This document shows, in pieces, positions 52,002-60,934 of a stretch of DNA of 64,000 bases. Numbering within the stretch: the first letter of the stretch is position 1; every line of letters begins with the position of its first letter. The stretch comes from PRDV01 sp963710865 (lineage in GTDB: Bacteria > Babelota > Babeliae > Babelales > Babelaceae): assembly GCA_963710865.1 (NCBI GenBank), contig CAVQBR010000002.1, positions 310,001 through 374,000 of the forward strand. Direction: 5' to 3'. The position numbers and the translations under genes are program-made. A model generated the notes under the pieces. The model worked only from the letters and a program-made list of their open reading frames with translations, had not been told where the DNA came from and ran no database searches.

Positions 52002-53068
52002 ATGAGCCCTCTATCTCTTAGTTGAGCTGCTACTACTCCGCCGTAGAGGCTTACATTATAATTACCTATGATGAAAATGGGCACTGTAGCTAAACGTCTA
52101 CTTTGTGCTCCACATTTTCGAAACTCCTCCATAAACTGAGGATCAAGGAACATGGCACTATTTTTAGCAGCAATACCTCCAGCTATATAGAGGCCATTTA
52201 AGGAGAGAACTTCTAAGGCAAAGTCTTTAGCACAGCGTGCATAAAATCGAATATAGAGGTCGAAGGTATCCTTACACCGCTCATCCAGCTTTGCATAGTG
52301 AGATATTTTGTCTGGATTAAAATCATGAAGTTCTATCTCTCTACTACTCTCAGTAATTGGATATTGTTTACGTGTACCCAAAAAGCGGTAGATCATTTGG
52401 ATGCCTTTACCCGATAAAACCATTTCCCATGAAACGGGACAGGTAATCGATGTATCATAAATAAACTGAGAGAATGCGAATTCAAACTCCCCCATCAATG
52501 CTGCGTCCGCATGACCTCCTTCAGATGCAACGGGGAGATATCTCTTTATTCCTCTATCCCACACCATAATACTTTTACCAAGTCCGGTACCCGCACCTAA
52601 AAAACTCATATTACCATGCTGCCTGTGCACCCCTTGATTTATCCTGATAATATCATGGGCAGGAAGTAGTTCAAGACCAAGCGCAACCGCCTCAAAGTCA
52701 TTGATCAAAAATACTGATTTCAAACCGGTCGCTTTCTCGATCGCATGCGTATTAATCTCAATATGCAAGTTCGTTGGCTGCGCAGTTACCCGTTGTGGGT
52801 ATACAATACCTGCCGCTCCAATACAGGCTCGCGTACAAGTAATGGTATAATGATCTTTAAGATAGTCGACAAGCTGCTTCATAAGAGCGGTAAAATCGAG
52901 CACATCTTTACTTTTATAATGAAGAGACAGCACAAGAATTGGTGATTCCTTTTTGATATCAAAGATTCCAAAATTACTATTGGTTCCCCCAATATCGCCA
53001 ACTAACAGAAATGTGCTTGCCGTGTCTATACTCTCAACATACAATACTTCTTTTGCCAATGGCACCAT
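51998..53068 (-). CDS. glk: glucokinase
   Basis: This 356-residue protein has the phosphate-binding loop LVGDIGGTNSNFGIF and the sugar-binding LINDFEAVALGLEL. LGAGTGLGKSIM and ASEGGHADAAL follow, then SWEMVLSGKGIQMIY, all as in the Glk (hexokinase type III) family. It phosphorylates glucose with ATP. It lies just upstream of pgi with a 4-base overlap, so free glucose enters glycolysis here. Start ATG with AGGAG about 6 bases upstream. Confidence 0.94.
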   Translation of the reverse strand: MVPLAKEVLYVESIDTASTFLLVGDIGGTNSNFGIFDIKKESPILVLSLHYKSKDVLDFTALMKQLVDYLKDHYTITCTRACIGAAGIVYPQRVTAQPTNLHIEINTHAIEKATGLKSVFLINDFEAVALGLELLPAHDIIRINQGVHRQHGNMSFLGAGTGLGKSIMVWDRGIKRYLPVASEGGHADAALMGEFEFAFSQFIYDTSITCPVSWEMVLSGKGIQMIYRFLGTRKQYPITESSREIELHDFNPDKISHYAKLDERCKDTFDLYIRFYARCAKDFALEVLSLNGLYIAGGIAAKNSAMFLDPQFMEEFRKCGAQSRRLATVPIFIIGNYNVSLYGGVVAAQLRDRGLI

Positions 53069-53640
53069 AACCTACTCCTTCATGTCTGTTACACAAGTGT
53101 GACGGAGCCACAGTTATTTTGCAAGAAAAAACAGAGATATCTCTGGGTTATCACTAGACGAGATCGCTTCCTCTCTAATTCTGGAGTTTCTCCTCAAAAT
53201 ATGACACATTGCATAGACAAAGAATGTTTTATCTATAAAAGCTGGCTTTAGCTCAATTTTGCAACAGCTGTTGCAAAATTGCAACTGTTGCTTGGAAACC
53301 TCATCAGTTCAATCTTTTTATCTCGAGGTCTACAGTAGAAGACTCAGATATTATTTAAAAAACCCCTTGACCAATGGTCCCCAGATCAAAACTTTTTTAA
53401 TACCCATAATTCAGGCTTGGGAAGGAAGATACTCTGCAGCGATTAACCAACGCAATCTCGACGACTCTGCTCATTTTTTTGATAATCTTTATAAGGATGT
53501 GTAGGCGAGCCTCCATTAAGTTTTTTTTGCAGGAATTCACAACGTGTACCCACGCCAATTTGACATATTATACAAAATTATTATATTAAATATTAACAAA
53601 GATTATCTACAAAAACTCAATTTATCACCGGAGAAATTCT
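53069..53640. other. 572-base region holding a coding relic
   Basis: Apart from the relic at 53241-53504 (listed) nothing is recognised. The AT-rich end (53550-53640) should contain the promoter of the ankyrin gene. Confidence 0.5.
53241..53504 (+). pseudogene. relic frame, homologous to 55863-56056
   Basis: There is no ATG. The frame reads SSILQQLLQNCNCCLE, FYLEVYSRRLRYYLK, then FLIPIIQAWEGRYSAAINQR and ends YKDV. The DNA (AGCTCAATTTTGCAACAGCT and onward for about 130 bases) is found again at 55863-56056. The C-terminal part looks like real protein. Probably a truncated piece of a repeated lineage-specific gene. Confidence 0.5.
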
Positions 53641-55452
53641 ATGAATAGTTTAAGAGCAGTTGTTTTATTCGTACTGCTAGCCTTTAAAGCATGCCATGGG
53701 ATGACCCTTGAAGAAGTCTTCAAAGAAACAGCTAGTCGTCTTAATGCGATACCAAGAGAGATACAAGAGAAGGTTATAGGTATGACTCCCTTACTTATAG
53801 CAGCTAGAAACGGAGCTGTCAATGTTGTGAAAGGCTTGCTAGCAGATCCCGCAGAAGCTATTCATTTTAATAAACCTGATATGCTTGGCCGAACGCCCTT
53901 GAGCGTAGCACGTAACAATGGGCATACCGAAATAGTTGAAAAACTAGAGATATATGCCTGCACAACTCCATTACATGTGGCGTGTAGAGCTGGAAATCTC
54001 GAGGCGGTCAATGGCTATTTGGCAGATCCTGCACTATCCGCTCAAATAAATACCACCGATAGACTTGGTCGAACGCCCTTAATTTTAGCATGTGACAATG
54101 GACATCATCAAATAGTTGCACTCTTACTAAGCCTTGGCGCACTAAGAGACGCGGGAACGTTTGAGTCTACCCCTGAAAGTACCAGATCCGACGAGAATCC
54201 CGGTCCCTGGCTTGAAGCGGCTCGAAAGGGACACGTTGCGGTAGTAAAGTTACTGGTGCCAGCTAATTCAGCGCCTTGCCTTCTGATGGAAGCCGCTAGA
54301 AATGGTCAAGAGTCCGTTGTTGCTACACTGCTTGCTACAGGTATAGACCCAAACTCATACGGTGAAACCGATTGGATGGCCTTACATCACGCAGCTGCAT
54401 ATGGTCATGCCAACGTAGTAAAATTATTGTTAGATGCAGGAGCTGATCTAGATATTACCACTGATCGGGGAGAAAAACCATTGCACTTAGCAGCTAAATG
54501 CGGGCATGCCACAGTTGTCGAATTTTTATTAGCCCAAGGCGCTCTTCTTGATCCTCTGCTGCTCTTCTCATCTGCAGCACGTGGTCAGGTTGGGGTGGTA
54601 AAGCTCTTGCTTCAATACTGTGAATCTTTTCAGGAAGGGAAAGACATACTGAGAGATCTCCTTTCAACCGCAGTCAAAATGAACCAACGCCGAATTGTTG
54701 CAACATTGTTGGCGGCAGGGGTAGACCCCAATGTACAACATTATGGATGGACACTCCTGTGTACTGCGGCTCATAATGGGCACCTAGAGTTAGTAAGATT
54801 GTTATCAGACGCAGGTGCTCAACTCAACACCCCAACTGCAAAATTCTCACGACGCCACCTGACCAATCGAGAGAAGTTGCTGGAATTAGTAATGGCACCA
54901 GAACAGAATACATGTAACTGTACGCCATTGGCTCAAGCAGCCCAACGAGGCCACACAGCGATAGTCGAAGAATTGCTCACTCGCGGTGCAGCCGCAGATG
55001 AGATAGATGATTTTGATTGGACACCCTTGTGCAGAGCTTCCTACAACGGGCATAGGGAAACAGTTCAAGCATTATTAGCTCATAATGCAAATATAAACCA
55101 TAAAATCCGCTTGGTACAGCGCTTTGAGGGTTATGAGGATTCCTCAGCAGCAGAATCAATCTATGCCTCGATGCGCGATCATTATGGAAAGACTCCCTTA
55201 GTCCTTGCAATGTCGAAAGGTCATGCGACTGTGAAACAACTATTGGAACAAGCTGCAGTAATAAAAAGAGATCCTCATAACAAGGTATACACGTGGAATC
55301 CTGAGCAAGCGCCATCCGCGGCAAATCAGTCAGTCCCGGCACTGGCAGCAGCAGCAGCGAACGCAGAAAGTAGCACCCCAGCGAGAACTGCTGAAGACGC
55401 TGGAAACGAAATTCTTGACGCAAAAAGAGCAGGAAATGATGATGCAAGCTGA
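53641..55452 (+). CDS. exported ankyrin-repeat protein
   Basis: This 603-residue protein has a signal peptide (MNSLRAVVLFVLLAFKACHG) behind GGAGA. Residues about 32-45 (LNAIPREIQEKVIG) again recall an F-box core, then about twelve ankyrin repeats follow. Examples are TPLLIAARNGAVNVVKGLLADP and MALHHAAAYGHANVVKLLLDAGADLD, some divergent. A disordered Ala-rich tail ends it (SAANQSVPALAAAAANAESS). Export plus ankyrin array suggests a protein-binding effector or surface role. No partner is known. Confidence 0.85.
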   Translation: MNSLRAVVLFVLLAFKACHGMTLEEVFKETASRLNAIPREIQEKVIGMTPLLIAARNGAVNVVKGLLADPAEAIHFNKPDMLGRTPLSVARNNGHTEIVEKLEIYACTTPLHVACRAGNLEAVNGYLADPALSAQINTTDRLGRTPLILACDNGHHQIVALLLSLGALRDAGTFESTPESTRSDENPGPWLEAARKGHVAVVKLLVPANSAPCLLMEAARNGQESVVATLLATGIDPNSYGETDWMALHHAAAYGHANVVKLLLDAGADLDITTDRGEKPLHLAAKCGHATVVEFLLAQGALLDPLLLFSSAARGQVGVVKLLLQYCESFQEGKDILRDLLSTAVKMNQRRIVATLLAAGVDPNVQHYGWTLLCTAAHNGHLELVRLLSDAGAQLNTPTAKFSRRHLTNREKLLELVMAPEQNTCNCTPLAQAAQRGHTAIVEELLTRGAAADEIDDFDWTPLCRASYNGHRETVQALLAHNANINHKIRLVQRFEGYEDSSAAESIYASMRDHYGKTPLVLAMSKGHATVKQLLEQAAVIKRDPHNKVYTWNPEQAPSAANQSVPALAAAAANAESSTPARTAEDAGNEILDAKRAGNDDAS

Positions 55453-56223
55453 TATAGCTTGATAACTACGTGCGTATAGGGATTACTCAGCCACATAGTT
55501 AAATGCGACAATCTCTTCGGGTTTAATCAAGAGTATTCTATGCGCCGGTTTAGCTCGAGTATCCATCCTAGTATATGATCGCTCTTATAGCTCATAAGTT
55601 AAGCATGGCTTTAGCATTATATAGACTAGACTGATAAACAAATTGAAATAGAATGGCCAAAACACTAAGCTCAGTTGGCCCTTTTGCAAACGCAAATCAC
55701 TGCTAAAATCAGCAATGATATGGCACAGTCAAACTGCTAACGCTTTTTGGACCGGTCTCGTAAAAGCTTGAAGCCATCGAATCGCAAAGAGGTATATCTC
55801 TGGGCGATGAGATTAAGCAGTGAATAGTCAGGGCCTAACATTGTATCGACCAATTATTTTTTGTCAGACAAAAGGCTGTAGCTCAATTTTGCAACAGCTG
55901 TTCCAAAATTACAAATATTGTTTGAAAACTCAACCAATTAGTGCTTTTTATCTCGAGTCCTACAGCAGAACACTCAGATATTATTTAAAAATAGTTAAAA
56001 CTCAAACCTCTCTTGTCCAATGGCCGAACTTTTTTCAATTTTCAAAAATTTGCTAGCACTTCGGCCCTAGACACCTGCTCTCGAAATAAGGAGAACAATT
56101 TTCCTTACTTGCAAATTACTTAGCCTACTTCAGGTGCCACCGATCGAATTGTACCATTTGACGACTTTTTGAACGAATATTAAAATTAAAGGGAGAAAAT
56201 ACAACAATCTAAAGAGCACATCT
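55453..56223. other. 771-base region with a second copy of the relic
   Basis: Only the relic at 55863-56056 is recognised. The rest is AT-rich non-coding sequence before the next ankyrin gene. Confidence 0.5.
55863..56056 (+). pseudogene. relic frame, second copy
   Basis: It reads QTKGCSSILQQLFQN, then ISAFYLESYSRTLRYYLK, and loses similarity after that. The DNA matches 53241-53380. Both copies stand about 160-400 bases upstream of an ankyrin gene, so they may have been duplicated along with it. Confidence 0.5.
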
Positions 56224-57720
56224 ATGAAATTTGGTTCCTATTTGTTTCTTTTCGTACAACTTCTCTCGCTGCTTGTTTGTCAGTATAGCTTTACAATGGA
56301 TCGATTACGTTCAACAACTGCAGATCGTGTCGCAGCCGAGCACTTAGAAAGCTTCGGCTCTACACCAGTACATCTTGCTGCTTATTTTGGCAATAATGAT
56401 GAACTAGAGAGGTTGCTTGCTCAGGGAGAATCTATCGATACACAAAATAGCATAGGCATGACCCCTTTACACTATGCTGTCAGCAGAGACCATATAGCGG
56501 CGCTTTCATTCCTTTTAAAAAATGGAGCGAACACAGAAATTCCTAACAAGGCGGGCGAAACGCCCTTGCACTTAGCAGCCCTCACAGGCAGAGCATTCAA
56601 TACATCTATTCTCAGACACTTAGGAGCATCCGTCAAAGCTCGTGACAAAGAAGGCCATACTCCGCTACACCTTGCTGCTGCTCGGAATAATGTCCGAGCT
56701 CTCAAGATTCTTGTTTCGCCAGATATTGTTAATTCCGGGGACAATCAAAAGCATACCGCTCTCCATCTTGCCGCGCAAAAGGGCTACATTGCAGCTCTTC
56801 ATATACTTCTTAATAATGGCGCACAGCTTGAAGCTCTAGATAGCTCTGATCGTACGCCCTTACATCACGCAATCAATATGAGACGTTTTACAGCAGTTGA
56901 ATATCTTATAAGCAGAGGAGCGCTCATTAATACTCAGGATAAGGATGGACTTACCCCACTCCATTATGCAGCCGTTCTTGGAGATCTCAAAATAATAGGA
57001 CTTCTTATGCGCCACGGAGCCCAAACTACTCTTCTCTCTCTCAAAGGACTGAGCCCTCTTCATTCAGCCGTAAAAAACAATCAGGTAGCAGCAGCCGCAT
57101 ACCTCTGCCTGGAAGTCCCTGTTAATGAGCAAGATTTTGCAGGGCTTACTCCACTCCATTATGCAGCTGAAAGGGCCAATTTAAAGATGATCAATACACT
57201 TTTAGACGCAGGAGCAGATCTGAACACCGTATCGCTGGAAGGATTAACCCCATTGCACTATGCTGCTAAAACCGCTTCAGGGACAATTATCGATTACTTA
57301 ATCAAGAAAGGGGCTAATCCAAATGTCGAGGATAATCGGGATCGAATCCCCTTTCATTATCTTGCCACCAATAGGCACAGGTCGGCATTGTGCTCATTTC
57401 TTCATTTTGGAGCCTCCCTGGCAAGCTGCGGCCGCCTTGGTAATACTCTTTTTCATTACGCTGCCTATAGGGACAATACGGTCATGCTTCTAGCTCTTTT
57501 AAACAGGGGATTTTCAATAAATAGGCGGAATGACAAAGGCTTTACTGCTTTACACATAGCCTCCAAACAAGGTAGAGTTAATGCTGCAGCTCTTTTACTT
57601 CGTCATGGCGCAAGCACTGACATATATACAAGAAAAAGATTGAGACCAATCGACTATGCTCTAATCGGCGATCACCCGGAAATTCAGGCTCTCTTAAAAG
57701 CTGCAAGTGAAAAAGATTAA
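56224..57720 (+). CDS. exported ankyrin-repeat protein, nearly all repeats
   Basis: This 498-residue protein has a signal peptide (MKFGSYLFLFVQLLSLLVCQ). From residue about 42 it is one uninterrupted ankyrin array of about 13 repeats in near-consensus form (GxTPLHYAVSRDHIAALSFLL, NKAGETPLHLAALTGRAF). It is divergent only in the second half. Unlike the neighbour at 53641 no F-box-like segment precedes it. It ends AASEKD. Likely a binding scaffold outside the cytoplasm (inference). Confidence 0.88.
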   Translation: MKFGSYLFLFVQLLSLLVCQYSFTMDRLRSTTADRVAAEHLESFGSTPVHLAAYFGNNDELERLLAQGESIDTQNSIGMTPLHYAVSRDHIAALSFLLKNGANTEIPNKAGETPLHLAALTGRAFNTSILRHLGASVKARDKEGHTPLHLAAARNNVRALKILVSPDIVNSGDNQKHTALHLAAQKGYIAALHILLNNGAQLEALDSSDRTPLHHAINMRRFTAVEYLISRGALINTQDKDGLTPLHYAAVLGDLKIIGLLMRHGAQTTLLSLKGLSPLHSAVKNNQVAAAAYLCLEVPVNEQDFAGLTPLHYAAERANLKMINTLLDAGADLNTVSLEGLTPLHYAAKTASGTIIDYLIKKGANPNVEDNRDRIPFHYLATNRHRSALCSFLHFGASLASCGRLGNTLFHYAAYRDNTVMLLALLNRGFSINRRNDKGFTALHIASKQGRVNAAALLLRHGASTDIYTRKRLRPIDYALIGDHPEIQALLKAASEKD

Positions 57721-58306
57721 TACATTGAGGATTCACCTATGGCGATCAATTCGCACACCACAGGTTTCAATTATGTACTCTTTTCGCAACGGAGTCGGGT
57801 CAGCTCCTTGGTGCCATACGGTAAGGCCTCACGGCTCTGCTCTGCGCGTAGCAGGAAACCATGTTGCCCGTTTCCAATCTCTTCTAGACGCAGGTGCACC
57901 ACTAGATCCCGTATTAGTTTAAAGTGCCGCATTACTTGACTCACCCGCTATCCGCTTATTCATTCGCAAGGGAGCTACTATGCTGTCGACAACTCCCTCT
58001 ATCGACCAAACTCTTCTCAATCTCTTTACTATGCCGTTTGAACTGAGAGAAGCAGCACACCACTATTTTACAAATCGAGAACAGTATCTTTCCAAAGGGT
58101 GCTTACCCAAGAATATCGATCAAAGTATCTTTCTGGCAGCTGCATATTTTCTTGATATTCCCATTCTGAGTCTCTTTCAAGATAAGTCACATCTCTTGCA
58201 AGAATGGCGATATAAACGAGGACATATTCGCGCAGAACTAGCCCAAGAAATGCACGATATTCAAGGAACAGAATGGCTTCAGAGACTGGGCATTGGAAGA
58301 CAATAA
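57707..58306 (+). pseudogene. ankyrin gene remnant interrupted by an in-frame TAA
   Basis: The frame from 57707 ends FQSLLDAGAPLDPVLV-stop (TAA 57920-57922). In the same frame after the stop it reads SAALLDSPAIRLFIRKGATM and continues as a 108-residue frame starting ATG 57980 (MLSTTPSIDQTLLNLFTM, then REAAHHYFTNREQYLSKG). The ankyrin unit spans the stop. The downstream ATG has GGAG 6 bases ahead, so the C-terminal 108 residues could still be made. Its N-terminal piece has no clear repeat before LLDAGAPLD. Probably a decayed neighbour of the ankyrin gene upstream. Confidence 0.65.
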
Positions 58307-58309
58307 AAG

Positions 58310-58341
58310 AGCCGGCTTAAAAGCCGGCTTTCGTTGTTTTT
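58310..58341 (+). terminator. rho-independent terminator
   Basis: AGCCGGCT-TAAA-AGCCGGCT (8-bp stem, self-complementary arms) then TTCGTTGTTTTT. Confidence 0.7.
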
Positions 58342-58400
58342 GCAGAGAATGACTTCTCCGGATCCGAAACGATTATTCCTCTCCAGTCACCTTCCAGCGC

Positions 58401-58970
58401 TTATTTAACCCTTTTAAGCTTTCCGTTCCTCACGGACCCTTCGACCGAGGCACCGGCTGACAGATGCACAAGGCCAGGCTTGCCCCTAAAGACAATATCT
58501 CCACCAATCTTAGAGTTTCCACTGAGGAATAGTTCTCGGTCTCCATCATCGGTAACAGTAAGACTTGGTGCGGTAAGATGTTTTGCTTTACATCCTCCTG
58601 AGACAACGAGTGTCCCTTTAATATCTACCTTGGAAAGAGTCGCGGTCCCCGAAAGTGTTGTTTTACTGGTAAAACGAGCATCAGCAATTTCTATCGTAAT
58701 AGCAGTAATAGTGGTACAAGGAGCATCGAATGCTACCTCAGCAGCCTTAAACAATCGACCAGCAGTAAACTCAATATCATCACCAGCTTTGAAGTTCGCA
58801 TTTTTTAGAAGAATATCTTGACCTGCGTCAATCTGAATTTCTTCTCGAGCTGTATACTCACCCGCCTCTAAAACAATATCTTTTCCACTTTCAAAATTTA
58901 TGGCACCAGCGGTAAAATTAGCTTCTGCAAACGAAACACCCAATAAGAGAATAAGTAATTTAACAACCAT
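58401..58970 (-). CDS. secreted beta-rich protein, possibly polymer-forming
   Basis: The ATG at 58970 (MVVKLLILLLGVSFAEA, a signal peptide) has AAGGA at the right distance and replaces an in-frame TTG upstream. The 189-residue product is regular short beta strands: AGAINFESGKDIVLEAGEYT, then IQIDAGQDILLKNANFKAGD, later VKGTLVVSGG-type and SGNSKIGGDIVFRGK. The periodicity of about 20 resembles a right-handed beta-helix (bactofilin- or DUF-type polymer). It lacks Cys except two. Function not established. Confidence 0.65.
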   Translation of the reverse strand: MVVKLLILLLGVSFAEANFTAGAINFESGKDIVLEAGEYTAREEIQIDAGQDILLKNANFKAGDDIEFTAGRLFKAAEVAFDAPCTTITAITIEIADARFTSKTTLSGTATLSKVDIKGTLVVSGGCKAKHLTAPSLTVTDDGDRELFLSGNSKIGGDIVFRGKPGLVHLSAGASVEGSVRNGKLKRVK

Positions 58971-58985
58971 TATCAGTTCCTTCAA

Positions 58986-59355
58986 ATTAATAGAGTATAG
59001 TAGGTTTTATTACATTGAGAGCTCGGGAGCTCTTTCTGATAGTTTTTCGGCACCCCCGTTGAGCTAACGATTTACAGAACTTCTGTCACCGGGTAACCAG
59101 TATAGCCAATGAGGAAACTTTTAACAATCTGATTTTTCCGCGCCCCTAGTTCGCATTATGCCCTAAGCAATCAGTAATCCAACAAGAAGACTCTCCACGT
59201 GATTACTTAGAAATTGGACATCTCCCTGAGCCAAGTTTGAAATGCCCACAAACGTGCAGGCTGCCTGGTCACCTTGGCGCCGCTAGCCTTGAGGATCCAA
59301 TTACATTCATCTGAACTCATCAAACCGCTGTAGGCGCTGGTAGGTAAACAAACCC
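58986..59355. other. non-coding region, nothing recognised
   Basis: About 370 bases before the thioredoxin promoter. It contains a short hairpin (AGAGCT-CGGG-AGCTCT near 59018-59033). No small-RNA motif could be confirmed. Confidence 0.45.
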
Positions 59356-59383
59356 TTGTCAACCACTATAACTACGGTATACT
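59356..59383 (+). promoter_or_regulatory. sigma-70-type promoter of the thioredoxin gene
   Basis: TTGTCA (59356-59361), 16-base spacer, TATACT (59378-59383), 34 bases before the ATG. Confidence 0.6.
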
Positions 59384-59417
59384 TAATGAAATAACCCTTT
59401 TACTATCAGGAGCAGTA

Positions 59418-59822
59418 ATGAAACGCCTTATATTGAGCGCACTTATTTTGATGCCTCTTCACGCAACAAATCTCGCCGTACATGAATTTAACCCGATCAC
59501 GACAGATCAACAAAAAGCCTTGGATGAACTGCGTACCAAGCACCGTATTGTCGTTATTAAGTTTTTCTCGAAGACCTGCCCTCCTTGCAAAACAGTTGCT
59601 CCGCATTTCGAAGCACTGGCAAAAGAGTTAAGCTCGGCAGCCTATTTTCTAGCAATCGATGCACATGCGTATGGTAGTGTAAGTAAACTCTTTAATATCG
59701 CAGCCGTTCCAAGCTTTGTAATCCTGGCCCAGGGGAAACAACCTGTTATCATCAAAGGTTCTCAAAATCTGGCAGCAGTTCGCTCAACTGTCGAAACGTA
59801 CATAAAAGAATTTCAGAACTAG
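59418..59822 (+). CDS. exported thioredoxin-like protein
   Basis: This 134-residue protein has a signal peptide (MKRLILSALILMPLHA). The thioredoxin fold has the active site SKTCPPCKTVAP (CPPC, residues about 54-57) and the cis-Pro segment NIAAVPSFVILAQG. CPPC rather than CGPC often favours oxidant or cytochrome-maturation roles. A periplasmic partner for the many Cys-rich exported proteins is plausible but inferred. Ribosome site AGGAG. Confidence 0.88.
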   Translation: MKRLILSALILMPLHATNLAVHEFNPITTDQQKALDELRTKHRIVVIKFFSKTCPPCKTVAPHFEALAKELSSAAYFLAIDAHAYGSVSKLFNIAAVPSFVILAQGKQPVIIKGSQNLAAVRSTVETYIKEFQN

Positions 59823-59911
59823 TCCACCCCCTCTTATTTTCGTTTCTATTCTTGCTTATATGTTTTCCAATTGGTTATTATTAAATTGTATTCATAACCA
59901 AGGAGACTTAT

Positions 59912-60376
59912 ATGAAATTTATTCTCACCCTGCTTCTTCTGACGACACCCCTTAGTCTGGGACAGTACAACTATACGACTGCTGAAGTTGCAGCGCAAAT
60001 TCATTTTCCTGGATTCATGAGAAACTTACGATCTCAAACGATGGGGTATCTTAAGCAAAAAGGTATCGATATGAATCTAGATGTACAAGAGCTCCTCACG
60101 AGAGATTTTAACTATCGGGCACAAAATCTAGATCTCATGAATCATGCACGATATGAAGTTCTTGAGGACCAAATTGATAGGGTATTTATCCGCCTCGACA
60201 AACAGTTTCTTGCAGGCGCAAATCGACTAGATGTCGAAGATGCCCCACGAAAAGAAAAAGTAAAATTTCTCGAAACGCTAAAAAAAGAAGCACAAGCTTC
60301 AGTAAGTGGCATACTTAAAAAACTTACTGCGGAAGAATGTCCCGTCTGCCAGCGTATGAGCGTTCGCTTACCTTAA
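59912..60376 (+). CDS. secreted helical protein, unknown family
   Basis: This 154-residue protein has a signal peptide (MKFILTLLLLTTPLSLG) behind AAGGAG. The rest is charged helix (DLMNHARYEVLEDQIDRVFI, RLDKQFLAGANRLDVEDAPR), ending with a single CxxC (ECPVCQR). No family recognised. It has its own ribosome site, 90 bases after the thioredoxin. Confidence 0.65.
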   Translation: MKFILTLLLLTTPLSLGQYNYTTAEVAAQIHFPGFMRNLRSQTMGYLKQKGIDMNLDVQELLTRDFNYRAQNLDLMNHARYEVLEDQIDRVFIRLDKQFLAGANRLDVEDAPRKEKVKFLETLKKEAQASVSGILKKLTAEECPVCQRMSVRLP

Positions 60377-60393
60377 ACAAAAAATGTTAACTG

Positions 60394-60423
60394 TTGACTT
60401 TTTTGCTTTTAATTTTCTATTAT
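60394..60423 (+). promoter_or_regulatory. promoter of the tiny basic-gene cluster
   Basis: TTGACT (60394-60399), 18-base spacer, TATTAT (60418-60423), ahead of the 42-codon gene with a CGGAGG ribosome site. Confidence 0.6.
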
Positions 60424-60465
60424 GAAATTAAGTAGGTAAAGTACACATATATACCGGAGGTACGT

Positions 60466-60594
60466 ATGAAGATTAAACATATATGCACATGCTCGGAAGA
60501 GATGAAAAAAGGGAGTTGCAGTGTTCACAAAAAAGCAACACGCAAAAATACCTGGTACCAAGAAGAAGATGAAACATCTGAAGAAAGCGAGTAA
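60466..60594 (+). CDS. tiny basic/acidic protein with WYQEED
   Basis: This 42-residue product has a very good ribosome site (CGGAGG, 6 bases to ATG). It reads MKIKHICTCSEEMKKGSCSV, then KKATRKNTWYQEEDE and an acidic tail. The basic-stretch + W-Y-x-E-E-D arrangement resembles one module of the 275-residue protein downstream. Too small to place in a family. Confidence 0.6.
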   Translation: MKIKHICTCSEEMKKGSCSVHKKATRKNTWYQEEDETSEESE

Positions 60595-60597
60595 ACA

Positions 60598-60768
60598 ATG
60601 GCACATAAATCAAAAGATAATAAAGCTCATGGCAGTGGTTTATCAAAACATACGAGCACACCAGGGCACAAAAGACCAAGTCGTGAACGTGGTCCATTTG
60701 GTACAAATAATGGAACAGTACAGCCTGAACATGTAGTTCAAGAAGAAAAAGAATCCAAAGTTAAGTGA
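60598..60768 (+). CDS. tiny basic protein
   Basis: This 56-residue product starts three bases after the previous stop. It reads MAHKSKDNKAHGSGLSKHTS, then PGHKRPSRERGPFGTNNGTV and an acidic end (QEEKESKVK). Rich in Lys, His, Gly and Ser, probably disordered, possibly DNA- or RNA-binding. No hydrophobic core. Confidence 0.55.
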   Translation: MAHKSKDNKAHGSGLSKHTSTPGHKRPSRERGPFGTNNGTVQPEHVVQEEKESKVK

Positions 60769-60788
60769 ATTTTGCTATTGGAGATACT

Positions 60789-60845
60789 ATGGCTGAAAAG
60801 AAACAACAAGAAGGCTCAACTGAGGAACGGCAGACCGACAGATAA
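60789..60845 (+). CDS. micro-ORF, 18 residues
   Basis: GGAG (60780-60783) precedes ATG. Translation MAEKKQQEGSTEERQTDR, then TAA. Reading past the stop gives RTLAGEDVNRKTACQYL-stop in the same frame, so this may be the head of a broken small gene. Confidence 0.35.
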   Translation: MAEKKQQEGSTEERQTDR

Positions 60846-60934
60846 CGGACGTTGGCTGGAGAAGATGTAAATCGGAAAACCGCTTGCCAGTACCTCTGAG
60901 AGTAAAGAAAATTATACTCTAAAAAAGGAAAAAC

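Noticed and set aside
59180..59300. Possible signal recognition particle RNA or other structured RNA
   Set aside because: The conserved GGAAG/GNAR loop features are not found on either strand and no long consistent stem could be drawn by eye.
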